DNA of 64,000 bases from Treponema sp. (GTDB taxonomy: Bacteria > Spirochaetota > Spirochaetia > Treponematales > Treponemataceae), in the NCBI GenBank assembly GCA_017470605.1, contig JAFUYH010000039.1, positions 1 through 64,000 of the forward strand, in the 5' to 3' direction. Below the pieces are notes generated by a model. It was not told where the DNA came from. It ran no database searches and saw only the letters and a list, made by a program, of their open reading frames with translations. This document shows, in pieces, positions 9,171 through 17,745 of the stretch (position 1 is its first letter; each line of letters begins with the position of its first letter). Both the position numbers and the translations under genes were made by a program.

Positions 9171-11315
9171 TCAAAGTTTGAAAGACCATTCAAACTCCGT
9201 AGCAGCAGAAATTAAATTACACATTCTGCCATTCTGCAAATCAGGCTGTTTTTCAAAATAAATCTGTGCCAAGGAGGTAAGCGCAGAAATTTCAAGCTCA
9301 AGACTTGCAAAATCAATATTTTTATTCAAAAACCGTTTGAGACCAATTTCCCAAGTATATTCTTTTCCAGAAAAGAAGTTATCTGCAATAAGTGTACGCT
9401 TTCCGTCAACAAGTCCATAAATACGGGCAGTATCTCCTTCGTAAGAAAGTTTTATAAAGCAGTCTCCGCCTTTTTCCCTCAGTTCATTTACAGCAGAAGA
9501 AATATCCAGAGAATACTTTTTTACTTTTTCATCAGCAGACAGTTCTTTTACAACTACATTACAGCTTGTGTAAGATTCTGCACAGGCACTCTCATAGACC
9601 GCAAAATTAAATGCAGGCAAATCTTCTGCAAGATTTAAGTTTTTAAGGCATTTCTGCTTAAAGCCTTCCGGAGCTTTTTCAAAAGGAGGATAGACACACA
9701 GCTCACAATTTTTACGTCCTGTAATAACAGATGAACTCCCATCCTGAATAAGGGTATTTTCTGAAATTATCAGGCGGCCTTCACAAGTTTTCCATGCATT
9801 AAGAGCATTATTTCTGGAAAGTACAAGGAATTCGGGGCTTGTATTTTTCTCATCATCTGCAAACTGGAAGAAGCCCGATTTTCTTTCAGAAAATTCTGGT
9901 GCATAGAACACTGTTGTACCATCAGAAAGAAGGCAAAGTGGTGAACATTCTGCAGAAGTAAGTTTTACTCCGCCAAAAGTCATATTGAAAGGCAGGAAAA
10001 AGTATTCCCCAGAATGAACAGTCAGCTCTGGCAGAGCACCACCAGAAGGAAGTGCAAATGCTACATTTTTATGTTCGGGCATATTTTTTAGGCGCACATA
10101 ATTATTTACAAAAACATATCCACGGCTGCCATCTGTGCGGTAAGCATAGCGTATGTCGGTAAGATTATCCGGTTTTAGCGGATTATCCTGTGGAATAAGA
10201 GCAGGCAAATCACAAAGTTCACTTCCAAAATCACGGACAAAATAAAATATAAGTTTTAATTCCCTGTAAATGTCAGAAATCTGACCATATTCACGGATTG
10301 GGGCGTTAAAATCGTAAGATTTTACCGGCAGGTCGTTCAGACTTCCAGTTGACTTAGATTCCTGCAGGGTAGTAAGTTTTCCTTCAGGGTTAGTTCCGCC
10401 ATGATACATGTAATATCCCAGAAGATTTACACCACTTCCAATTTTTACAAGAGAAACCGCACCAATATCTTTTGCCTTTGCTACCGTGCGCCTGTGATAA
10501 GTCATCTGCAGACCACCGCCAAGCTCGGCAGTAAGATAAGGAAACTTTGAAGAATCAAAAGTAATTCCTTCGCCAAGTCCGAAATCACTTCCAATATTAT
10601 GGTCGTTCCGCTCATAAGTAAAAATATAGTTTCCGCTAGGTTCAATTTCTGTTGTGCGAGGATCCCATGGTGCATCACAATAGCCGCCCATTACAGGAAT
10701 CATACCGCCGGTGCGTGCCCCGCCCCAGCCTGTTGCAGTGTAATAAGGCACAAGGAAACCAATATCCTGTGCCATTTTCAGAAGACGCTTCATGTGGTCT
10801 TCACCACTTTCATCATACAAGCCGCCGCAGTGACCGAATTCATTTTCAATCTGAACGCCCAGAATAGGGTTATCCGGCTCACTTTCGGAACAGAAAAAGC
10901 CCTGTACCTGCTCATAAATTTTCTTATACCACTTTTCTACAATGACAAAATACCGTTCATCATTGGTACGAGCTTCAAAATCTTTCTGTAAAAGCCAGTC
11001 AGGGAATCCGCCGTTGCGGACTTCTGCATGCACCCATGGACCTATACGAAGCCACAGCTTTATGCCGCATTCTTTACAGGTCTGGACAAAAAGCCGAAGA
11101 TTGCGGTCCCCAGTAAAATCATACTGACCTTCAATTTCTTCGTGATGGATCCATATAACGTAGGTAGAAGCTACATCTACACCCCCCGCCTTCATTTTTA
11201 GAAGGCTTTCTCGCCAATATTCATGCGGGTATCGTGAATAGTGAATTTCACCCATTACAGGGAACCACCGTTTTCCATTACGAAGTAAACTTGTTTTATC
11301 GTAAGAATAAATCAT
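9171..11315 (-). CDS. Cytoplasmic beta-galactosidase, glycoside hydrolase family 35
   Basis: 714 residues, no signal peptide. The GH35 TIM barrel occupies residues 1 to about 340: FPVMGEIHYSRYP near the start, GPWVHAEVRNGGFPDWL (93-109), acid/base Glu159 in QIENEFG, and nucleophile Glu264 in LTAELGGG. Beta-sandwich domains follow. It removes terminal galactose from beta-galactosides. The start overlaps the preceding permease gene by 4 nt. It is the last gene of the lacI-SBP-permease-permease operon, so it should hydrolyse the imported galacto-oligosaccharides. In the Bacillus gan operon this job is done by a GH42 enzyme, so a GH35 here is a substitution. Confidence 0.9.
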   Translation of the reverse strand: MIYSYDKTSLLRNGKRWFPVMGEIHYSRYPHEYWRESLLKMKAGGVDVASTYVIWIHHEEIEGQYDFTGDRNLRLFVQTCKECGIKLWLRIGPWVHAEVRNGGFPDWLLQKDFEARTNDERYFVIVEKWYKKIYEQVQGFFCSESEPDNPILGVQIENEFGHCGGLYDESGEDHMKRLLKMAQDIGFLVPYYTATGWGGARTGGMIPVMGGYCDAPWDPRTTEIEPSGNYIFTYERNDHNIGSDFGLGEGITFDSSKFPYLTAELGGGLQMTYHRRTVAKAKDIGAVSLVKIGSGVNLLGYYMYHGGTNPEGKLTTLQESKSTGSLNDLPVKSYDFNAPIREYGQISDIYRELKLIFYFVRDFGSELCDLPALIPQDNPLKPDNLTDIRYAYRTDGSRGYVFVNNYVRLKNMPEHKNVAFALPSGGALPELTVHSGEYFFLPFNMTFGGVKLTSAECSPLCLLSDGTTVFYAPEFSERKSGFFQFADDEKNTSPEFLVLSRNNALNAWKTCEGRLIISENTLIQDGSSSVITGRKNCELCVYPPFEKAPEGFKQKCLKNLNLAEDLPAFNFAVYESACAESYTSCNVVVKELSADEKVKKYSLDISSAVNELREKGGDCFIKLSYEGDTARIYGLVDGKRTLIADNFFSGKEYTWEIGLKRFLNKNIDFASLELEISALTSLAQIYFEKQPDLQNGRMCNLISAATEFEWSFKL

Positions 11316-12154
11316 TCCTTAACTCCTGCGCTGCCAAAACTAGTTATTAATGTCTTCTGAGTAAGAAGGAAGAAAATTACAAAAGGAATTGCTACAATCA
11401 GGGCTCCTGCCGAAAAAGTTGTGAACTCGTTCTTTTTGTCTGAAACAAAACTGAACAATCCCAGGGCTAAAGTCTGTTTATCGATTGAGCGCAATACCAT
11501 TTTTGGGAAAATATAGTCCATCCATGGTGCTGTAAAGCTGGTAATACCCAGGAAAGTAATAATCGGACGGGCTACTGGCATGGTAATTGTTGTGAAAACC
11601 CTAAAATGGCCAGCTCCGTCTATGCGGGCTGCTTCGTCTAAGTTTTTGCTGATTGTATCCATGTAGTTTTTTACCATCCATGTGTTGTAAGGAATGTTAC
11701 CGGCAGTGTAAACCAGAACCAGCCCCCAGAGGGTGTCCAGACCACCAATTCGATAAAGAATTACATAAATTGCAACCATTCCTACGAATGACGGAAAAAT
11801 CTGAAGAATTAAAAGAGACATCAGCATAGACTTTTTGAACGTAAAATGAAAACGTGAAAAAACATATGCGCCCATAGAAGATGTTATAATAGTAAGAAGC
11901 GAAGTTCCTATTGCGATTTTCAGTGTATTCAGAAACCAGATACCATAATTTGTATTTTTGAACAGATGCACAAAGTGTTTTACAGTAAATCCGTCTGCAA
12001 ATGGAACAATATTAAGCGATGCAATACTGTTCCCCGGACTGAAAGCGGCACTTACTACATACACAAGCGGATAGATTACAAAAAACGAAATAATTAAAAA
12101 TAATATATATATTATTCCATGACTGACTGTTCCACCAACTGATTTATTTCTCAT
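11312..12154 (-). CDS. ganQ: Galacto-oligosaccharide ABC permease (MalG/GanQ type)
   Basis: 280 residues with six predicted helices; MalG-like carbohydrate permease. The EAA loop reads NLDEAARIDGAGHFRVFTTI, which contacts the ATPase. It overlaps both neighbours by 4 nt (ATGA type), so it is tightly coupled to the MalF-type permease upstream and the GH35 gene downstream. The galactoside assignment comes from context, namely GH35 and GH53 enzymes in the locus and a gan-like gene order. The sequence alone only says carbohydrate permease of family CUT1. Confidence 0.8.
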   Translation of the reverse strand: MRNKSVGGTVSHGIIYILFLIISFFVIYPLVYVVSAAFSPGNSIASLNIVPFADGFTVKHFVHLFKNTNYGIWFLNTLKIAIGTSLLTIITSSMGAYVFSRFHFTFKKSMLMSLLILQIFPSFVGMVAIYVILYRIGGLDTLWGLVLVYTAGNIPYNTWMVKNYMDTISKNLDEAARIDGAGHFRVFTTITMPVARPIITFLGITSFTAPWMDYIFPKMVLRSIDKQTLALGLFSFVSDKKNEFTTFSAGALIVAIPFVIFFLLTQKTLITSFGSAGVKE

Positions 12155-13470
12155 ACTTCACCTTCCTTATAGGCTTTTGTCTGTCTGAACTGGAAAATTG
12201 CAAACGGAGCAAGCACTATGAAAATCATTACTGCAATTACAGAAGCATAATTGTACTTCATGAGTGTAATTGTAAGTTTGTAAATCCATGTAACAAGGAT
12301 ATCTGTACTGCCGGCAAGTGTTGTTGTACTATCGGAAACGGTAGGAGCACCACCTGTTAAGAAGTAGATTGCTCCAAAGTTGTTTACGTTATGAGCAAAC
12401 GACATGATAATAAGCGGCATTGTCTGGTATAGTACCAGAGGTAATGTAATTTTATTCAGAATCTGAAGTTTTCCTGCACCATCAATACGGGCAGCTTCAT
12501 ACATATCCTGAGGAATTGCTGTCATTGTTCCCATTGTAAGGAGCATGAAATAACCAAAGCCTGCCCAAAGGTTGATTAACACACAGACAAACTGAGCCAT
12601 ATGAGGTGAAGAAAGCCATGGAATAGGGGTCTGTATAAAGCCCAGAGTCATGAGCGTACGGTTGATAATACCGAAACTTCCGTTCAAAAGGTTTTTCCAG
12701 ACAAGCATTGTTACTACCGATGGTACTGCATAGGGCAGAATAAAGATAAAACGGAAGAATGGAGCAATTCTTGCATTAATTTCTCGCAGCTGAACTGCAA
12801 CAATTAAACCGCCGAAATAACAGGTAAATGTAGAAAGAACTGCCCAAACTAAAGTCCAGACTGCTACACGAACAAAGCCCTGAGACCAGGTACGCTGTCC
12901 ACCCATAAGTTCCCTGAAGTTCTGAAAGCCTACCCAGTCAACAGTGTTATTTGGCGGGATATGGCTTGGGTCAGAATAGTTTGTAAAGGCTACACAAACT
13001 GAGAAGATAAGTGGAACAACAACAAAAATAATTACTATGATAAAACTCGGTGCAAGTCCAAAAATTGGAAATGATTTTCCGAGTGCTGTATTCAAATGTT
13101 CTTTCTGACTACCAAATACGCCTTTGCGGCAATAGTCAGTATATTCTTTTCTGGCACTTCTTACTGAAAGCACGTATACAATTATAAAAATTGCAACAAG
13201 AGCTAGAATTAAAATGCCGTCTATGAGCATGAAAATTGAATTATCACGCTGTTTTATAGGAAGCTCTGGATGTGGAGAACCAAGAGTAACCAGGTCAATT
13301 AACTTTTTGATAATGGCTGGTGAAAATGCAAGGAAAAGAATCTCGCAGAGTGCAAAAAATAAGCCTTTTACAAAATCTCGTAAATAAATTAGATGAGCGA
13401 GTCCCATAAAACAGCAGGCTGCTTTATGAACTTTTTTTTCTGCACTTCCGTCTGTAGGAAGATTTTTCAT
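12151..13470 (-). CDS. ganP: Galacto-oligosaccharide ABC permease (MalF/GanP type)
   Basis: 439 residues. An N-terminal extension of about 130 residues carries two hydrophobic segments before the normal six-helix permease core, as in the longer MalF/GanP permeases. The EAA loop is MYEAARIDGAGKLQILNKI. GAGAGG precedes the ATG. It lies after the solute-binding protein gene, separated by an 87-bp gap with a strong hairpin, and overlaps the MalG-type permease by 4 nt. Together the two permeases form the CUT1 import channel. No ATPase is encoded in the operon. Confidence 0.8.
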   Translation of the reverse strand: MKNLPTDGSAEKKVHKAACCFMGLAHLIYLRDFVKGLFFALCEILFLAFSPAIIKKLIDLVTLGSPHPELPIKQRDNSIFMLIDGILILALVAIFIIVYVLSVRSARKEYTDYCRKGVFGSQKEHLNTALGKSFPIFGLAPSFIIVIIFVVVPLIFSVCVAFTNYSDPSHIPPNNTVDWVGFQNFRELMGGQRTWSQGFVRVAVWTLVWAVLSTFTCYFGGLIVAVQLREINARIAPFFRFIFILPYAVPSVVTMLVWKNLLNGSFGIINRTLMTLGFIQTPIPWLSSPHMAQFVCVLINLWAGFGYFMLLTMGTMTAIPQDMYEAARIDGAGKLQILNKITLPLVLYQTMPLIIMSFAHNVNNFGAIYFLTGGAPTVSDSTTTLAGSTDILVTWIYKLTITLMKYNYASVIAVMIFIVLAPFAIFQFRQTKAYKEGEV

Positions 13471-13515
13471 ACAAACCTCTCTTATAAAATGTTTTTTTTC
13501 AGCAAAAAAGTGCTC

Positions 13516-13549
13516 AAATCAAAGGTGTGATTTATCACACCTTTGATTT
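13516..13549 (-). terminator. 15-bp perfect stem-loop between binding-protein and permease genes
   Basis: AAATCAAAGGTGTGA, loop TTTA, then its exact complement, starting nine bases after the binding-protein stop. On the minus strand an interrupted T run follows about 15 nt later. Such hairpins after a malE-type gene usually stabilise the upstream message or partly terminate, so the binding protein outnumbers the permease. Confidence 0.7.
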
Positions 13550-13557
13550 AGCAGACC

Positions 13558-14757
13558 TTATTTACCAAGAATTGCAGCGTTACAAGCATCAAGTTCTGCT
13601 TTAACATCTGCTCCATCCCAAATGTTCTTTGAAGCGTTATTCATTGCTTCCCAATACATTCCCATTTCAGGAATAGAAGGCATTGGGAAAGCATAGTCAA
13701 GTTGAGCCATGAAACCGCCAAGATATGGAGAAGAAACTTCAACACTTACAGAAGGTACTGTGCCTGTAAGATCAAAGCGGAGTTTCTGCATTTCAGGTGT
13801 GAGCAGGAAGAGTGCAAAATCGTTTGCTTCATCTGGATGGTCTGTATAAGCTGAAACAAACATTGCACGTGTTCCTGAGAATGAAGCACAAGGTGTAGAA
13901 TCGCCAGGAAGAGCAGGAAGTGTTGTTACGCCAAAGTCGATTCCAGCATTTTCAAATGGAACTACGTTCCAAAGACCTGTAATGTGCATTGCAGCTGTTC
14001 CTGCCTGGAAAGCAGCATCTGATGTTGAAGTATCCAGATCGGCAGCAGGAACATCGAGTCCTTTGCGCATACTCTGGAAGAATTTCATTCCCTTGATAGA
14101 AGCATCTGAATTGATGTTTGTGTTATTTGTATCAGTTCCATCTGGTCCAAACAGACGGTTACCATCTGAAGTTGTAAATACAATTGTGTAATATCCACTT
14201 CCCACGTCCATTACAAAACCATACTTTCCAGGATTCTTTGCATTGAAATCTTTTGACCACTGAGCAAGACCTTCCCAAGTTGTTGGAACGTCTTCTTCGG
14301 CAATCAAGTCTTTATTATAGAAGAGAGCATAAGTTTCTGCTGAAACTGGATATCCGTACATTGTACCGTCGTAAGTAAGGGCACTTGAACACGCAGCAAG
14401 CACTTCTGATTTTACTTTGTCAGGATTTGCAGTTGGAAGAACATGTCCCCCGCTTACCAAAGAACCAAGGCGGTCATGTGGAGCAGCAAACAAATCTGGA
14501 CCTACTCCAGCAGGGCCATCCAGGGCAATCTGAGTTACAGCATCACCGAGTTCAACATTTACATATTTGATTTCTACATTCGGATGAGTTTTTGTGTAAG
14601 CTTCGCCAGCCTGCTTAATAAACTCGTCCGGACCGTTTGTAGACTCCCATACTGTTAATACTACTTTTCCACTTTTTCCGGCAGCAGATTTTTTACTGCA
14701 TGAAAAAGACAACATTACTGCTCCGGCAAGTACAGCCGCCATAATTTTTTTGTTCAT
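13558..14757 (-). CDS. ganS: Sugar ABC transporter substrate-binding lipoprotein (GanS/MalE type)
   Basis: 399 residues, family 1 extracellular solute-binding protein. The signal sequence ends in SFSC, so this is a lipoprotein. Family stretches seen: KVVLTVWESTNGPDEF at the first strand, GVGPDLFAAPHDRLG, and the hinge region YGYPVSAETYALFYNKDL. AGGAGG precedes the ATG. It sits 26 bp after lacI and before the permease pair, so it captures the oligosaccharide for import. Galactan fragments are the likely ligand, judged by the neighbouring galactanases and the GH35. Confidence 0.85.
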   Translation of the reverse strand: MNKKIMAAVLAGAVMLSFSCSKKSAAGKSGKVVLTVWESTNGPDEFIKQAGEAYTKTHPNVEIKYVNVELGDAVTQIALDGPAGVGPDLFAAPHDRLGSLVSGGHVLPTANPDKVKSEVLAACSSALTYDGTMYGYPVSAETYALFYNKDLIAEEDVPTTWEGLAQWSKDFNAKNPGKYGFVMDVGSGYYTIVFTTSDGNRLFGPDGTDTNNTNINSDASIKGMKFFQSMRKGLDVPAADLDTSTSDAAFQAGTAAMHITGLWNVVPFENAGIDFGVTTLPALPGDSTPCASFSGTRAMFVSAYTDHPDEANDFALFLLTPEMQKLRFDLTGTVPSVSVEVSSPYLGGFMAQLDYAFPMPSIPEMGMYWEAMNNASKNIWDGADVKAELDACNAAILGK

Positions 14758-14783
14758 TTTGTCCTCCTATTTGAACCAAAAAA

Positions 14784-15842
14784 TCAGCAAGATTTTCTTT
14801 CTATAATTTCTGTCGGCAGGGTAATGCAAACTGCCTCATCACCCTGACCTACAGAATCATTTATAATCATTTCTACAGCCTTATAGCCCATTGCCTTTTT
14901 TTGAACATTGATTGTCGTTAAAGGCGGATTTGTATAAGCTGCAAGTTCTATGTTATCAATACTTATGATTGCTACCTGTTCAGGAATCTTAATTCCATTT
15001 TCATTAAGGTAGCACATGGCACCAACGGCAACTTCGTCGGAACCGCAGACTATTGCACGAGGAAAGACTCCATTGTTCTTTTCGGCAATTGATTTCATTC
15101 CTTCGTAACCAGTCTGCATATTAAAACCTTCTGCAAGGTAAAAATACCGCTGTACGGCATTCAAATCATGTCGGAGCAGTGCCTGCTGAACGCCAAAAAC
15201 ACGTTCGTCATTTTCACCAATATAGGCAATTTCTGAATATCCTTTTTTAATAAGATATTCAGTTGCCTTTACAGCTGTTTCCTGACGGTCAAAAAGTACA
15301 CTTGTAAGTCCGTCTGCTTTCCATTCAAGACATACAGTTTTTTTTATCAATTCCTTAATGCGTCCAAGAATTTTTTCATCTTCTGCTGTTTTAATTGCCT
15401 GATTTACTGCAACAAGCAGAAGTGAACCGATTGATTCCGGATGAATAAGTTCATTGAACAGAACAGGATCTGAAAGTTCTCCAAAAAAACGGATAAACTT
15501 TACATTGTAGTTGTGTTCATGAGCCGCAGTAAAAATTCCTTCAAGAATTTCTGTATAAAACGGACGCAGGAAAGCTGCCGAGTTTGGAAGCACTACTCCA
15601 ATATTTTTTGCTGCAAATGCAACATCTCCAAGCTGCAATGCCTGAGCTGCCTTGTTCGGACGATAACCAAGTTCTTCAATAACTTTAAGTATGCGTTCGC
15701 GGGTTTCAGGCGCAACAGAACGACCAGAATTTCCACTGATTACATAACTGACCATACTACGGGTAACGCCGGCAGCTTTTGCTACGTCGTTTTGAGTAAC
15801 TGTCCTTTTCGCAGAATCTGTTGTTCTCATCTCTTCTTCCAT
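14784..15842 (-). CDS. LacI-family repressor of the galactan locus
   Basis: 352 residues. The N-terminal LacI helix-turn-helix is clear (VTQNDVAKAAGVTRSMVSYV, then the hinge helix PNKAAQALQLG), followed by a periplasmic-binding-protein-like ligand domain with SIDNIELAAYTNPPLTTI. AAGGAG lies 11 nt before the ATG; a second ATG four codons in is possible. It heads the operon that encodes the importer and GH35. CACGTG-centred operators lie upstream of this gene, before the lipoprotein gene at 15989 and before the galactanase operon, so it probably controls all three and itself. The inducer is unknown, likely galactose or a galactobiose. Confidence 0.88.
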   Translation of the reverse strand: MEEEMRTTDSAKRTVTQNDVAKAAGVTRSMVSYVISGNSGRSVAPETRERILKVIEELGYRPNKAAQALQLGDVAFAAKNIGVVLPNSAAFLRPFYTEILEGIFTAAHEHNYNVKFIRFFGELSDPVLFNELIHPESIGSLLLVAVNQAIKTAEDEKILGRIKELIKKTVCLEWKADGLTSVLFDRQETAVKATEYLIKKGYSEIAYIGENDERVFGVQQALLRHDLNAVQRYFYLAEGFNMQTGYEGMKSIAEKNNGVFPRAIVCGSDEVAVGAMCYLNENGIKIPEQVAIISIDNIELAAYTNPPLTTINVQKKAMGYKAVEMIINDSVGQGDEAVCITLPTEIIERKSC

Positions 15843-15869
15843 TTTTAATAAATCTCCTTACAGAGATTT

Positions 15870-15910
15870 ATTATACACCACAATCAACAAAAATGTTTAC
15901 ACGTGTTGAT
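15870..15910 (-). promoter_or_regulatory. Promoter and LacI-type operator of the lacI-gan operon
   Basis: A -10 box TATAAT is at 15870-15875 (minus strand). The operator ATCAACACGTGTAAAC is at 15895-15910, over the -35 region, with another CAATCAAC half-site at 15881-15888. This arrangement suits autorepression. Confidence 0.65.
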
Positions 15911-15945
15911 ATTTTTATAAAAAAATTTTATTTCCCCCTGAGGGG

Positions 15946-15979
15946 CGGACTGCCCTTTTTGGTAGGAGTGGGCAGTCCG
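15946..15979 (-). terminator. Terminator hairpin after the 15989-17407 lipoprotein gene
   Basis: CGGACTGCCC and GGGCAGTCCG form a 10-bp perfect stem with a 14-nt loop, ten bases after the stop codon. On the minus strand an A/T-rich stretch with a T run follows about 20 nt later. Confidence 0.65.
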
Positions 15980-15988
15980 AGGTTATTA

Positions 15989-17407
15989 TTACTTAGCATA
16001 AGTAATTGTGATTGTTCCTGTATAATTAGCACTATCTGCAGCTATATAGAAATTGCCATTTTTGAAAGCATCAACAGTATCACTGTCTGTGATATAAACA
16101 GTAAAACTTGTTGCATTAGCATCAAAACCTGTTTCCCATGCATTAACAAGTTTAGTTTCATTTGCCCAACTTGCATCTGAACACAGGGTTATCCAAGAAG
16201 TATCAGACGTTACAATATCATTACTTCCTGTTGTGTAGACAATTTTAAATGCTAAAGCATCAGAAGGAATACTTAAATCTGATTTTAACAGCACAACACT
16301 ACCTGAAGCAGTATTACTTGGCAATGATACTGCTGTAACAAGAGCGTTTGTATAATCTGAGTCTGTCAAGGTTACATAAGACAATGTATTACTCCATTCT
16401 ATTCCAGAATATGAATACCACTTGTTACCTTCTGTATTTCCAGAAGAAATTGCAATTTCATTGTCAGAAGAATCTTTTATAACAACCGCAGTCCAGTCAA
16501 TGTAGAATTCACTTGTACTTGCAACAGAAAATGTTGCAGAAGCACCGTCAGCAGCAACAGTTACAGTTGGTGTTACAGTTGTATCATCAGCCCATTCAGA
16601 ACTTGAATTAGCCCAGGCTGTTGAATATTTAAGTCCTGTTACTGAACCTCCAGGAATTGTAAAGCCTTCAAAATTGATTGTAAAAGTTTTTGAAGTAACA
16701 GCCTCTGATACTGTAATTCCAGTAAAGTCTGCGTCTGTATAACAGAAGTAAACAGGATTAGTTTCTACATCAATCTCGTTTCCATCGCTGTCTTTTACAG
16801 TTACTACAATGTTATTAAAGTATTTGTATGAATTAGCTTTGTCTTTAGCAAGTTTAGCACTTGCACTTGCAGCACCTGCTGTATAAGTTGCATTTACAGT
16901 CTGTTTCAATGCAGCTTCTGTTTCATCAGCTTCCTTACCTTCTGCATAAATACTGATTGAAGCGGCACTTTCTGCAACAACAGAATCCAAAGTAATATTC
17001 AATGTATAATTAGGATCATAAACATAAACAGTAATATCAATACCGTCATCTGAATCTGTACCGTCATTGAAGTTTACACTTACGCTTGCGTCGGACATTG
17101 TTGCATCTGCGGAAATTTCAAAAACGCCATCACCTTTATGAGTGATTGTAAGGCCTGACTGTGTAAATTCAGCTGCAGTTTTGCCTTCAGCTTTTACAGT
17201 AACACTTTCACCTACGTTTACTGTAACACTATCACCAGCTTCTAGAACTTCTACCCCAGAAGCATCTGTATCAGGATTTGCATCTGTAGGATTTTCAAGT
17301 GCTGCGTTATCTTCATCATCTGCAGATTGCGCACAACCAGCAAAAGCCAGGGCAAACACGGCCATAAGTGCCACGAAGCCACAATGTAACTTTTTAACGT
17401 TTTTCAT
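15989..17407 (-). CDS. Surface-type lipoprotein with Ig-like beta-sandwich domains, putative galactan-binding
   Basis: 472 residues. The signal ends AFAGC, so this is a lipoprotein, followed by an acidic, Asp/Asn-rich spacer (about residues 30-55) as found in surface-exposed tethered proteins. The rest is rich in Thr, Ser, Val and Asp with alternating strands. Residues 55-130 look like a bacterial Ig-like module (SVTVNVGESVTVKAEGKT), and several Trp/Tyr-rich strands towards the end could bind sugars. AGGAGG precedes the ATG. It has its own leader with two LacI-type operators, so it belongs to the galactan regulon. No enzyme motif is seen, and I recognise no named family. Confidence 0.75.
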   Translation of the reverse strand: MKNVKKLHCGFVALMAVFALAFAGCAQSADDEDNAALENPTDANPDTDASGVEVLEAGDSVTVNVGESVTVKAEGKTAAEFTQSGLTITHKGDGVFEISADATMSDASVSVNFNDGTDSDDGIDITVYVYDPNYTLNITLDSVVAESAASISIYAEGKEADETEAALKQTVNATYTAGAASASAKLAKDKANSYKYFNNIVVTVKDSDGNEIDVETNPVYFCYTDADFTGITVSEAVTSKTFTINFEGFTIPGGSVTGLKYSTAWANSSSEWADDTTVTPTVTVAADGASATFSVASTSEFYIDWTAVVIKDSSDNEIAISSGNTEGNKWYSYSGIEWSNTLSYVTLTDSDYTNALVTAVSLPSNTASGSVVLLKSDLSIPSDALAFKIVYTTGSNDIVTSDTSWITLCSDASWANETKLVNAWETGFDANATSFTVYITDSDTVDAFKNGNFYIAADSANYTGTITITYAK

Positions 17408-17422
17408 TTTTTCCTCCTAATA

Positions 17423-17510
17423 AATAACGTTATTAATCTCTTGTTTACACGTGTTGATTCAGCTCCTAAAAAAAACTGCAATCAAATTGTGTAATTTACA
17501 CGTGTTGATT
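17423..17510 (-). promoter_or_regulatory. Two LacI-type operators upstream of the 15989 lipoprotein gene
   Basis: Read on the minus strand: AATCAACACGTGTAAAT (17494-17510) and AATCAACACGTGTAAAC (17443-17459). The two CACGTG centres are 51 bp apart, close to five helical turns, which suits looping or cooperative binding. A perfect palindrome AATAACGTTATT (17423-17434) lies between the nearer operator and the ribosome site; its role is unknown. Confidence 0.75.
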
Positions 17511-17561
17511 ACATTTTAATAATAACACAGAATTTCATACTGTCAAATAAATTTTTATTAT

Positions 17562-17730
17562 TTATGAACTATAAGAAACGGTAATTGTATAAGTCACTCC
17601 ATCAGGAATCCATACTGTAAGTCCGTTTTCTTTTAACGCGCTCAAGGAGTCACCGCTAAAAGTTGAAAGACACATACAAGTAATTGCAAAAGCCACAATT
17701 GATCCAAGAAGTACCCTTGTTTTTTTTCAT
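17562..17730 (-). pseudogene. Small secreted protein gene broken by one base in an A8 tract
   Basis: An AGGAGCG ribosome site precedes ATG at 17730, followed by eight As. As read, the frame stops after 20 codons. With seven As it reads MKKTRVLLGSIVAFAITC, a clear signal sequence, and continues for about 55 residues to WIPDGVTYTITVSYSS and a stop at 17562. The final strand resembles the end of the 15989 lipoprotein. It lies 15 bp beyond the 17746 galactanase stop, as the last gene of that operon. It may be a true remnant, a phase-variable gene, or a homopolymer sequencing error. Confidence 0.55.
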
Positions 17731-17745
17731 ATCCGCTCCTGATTT

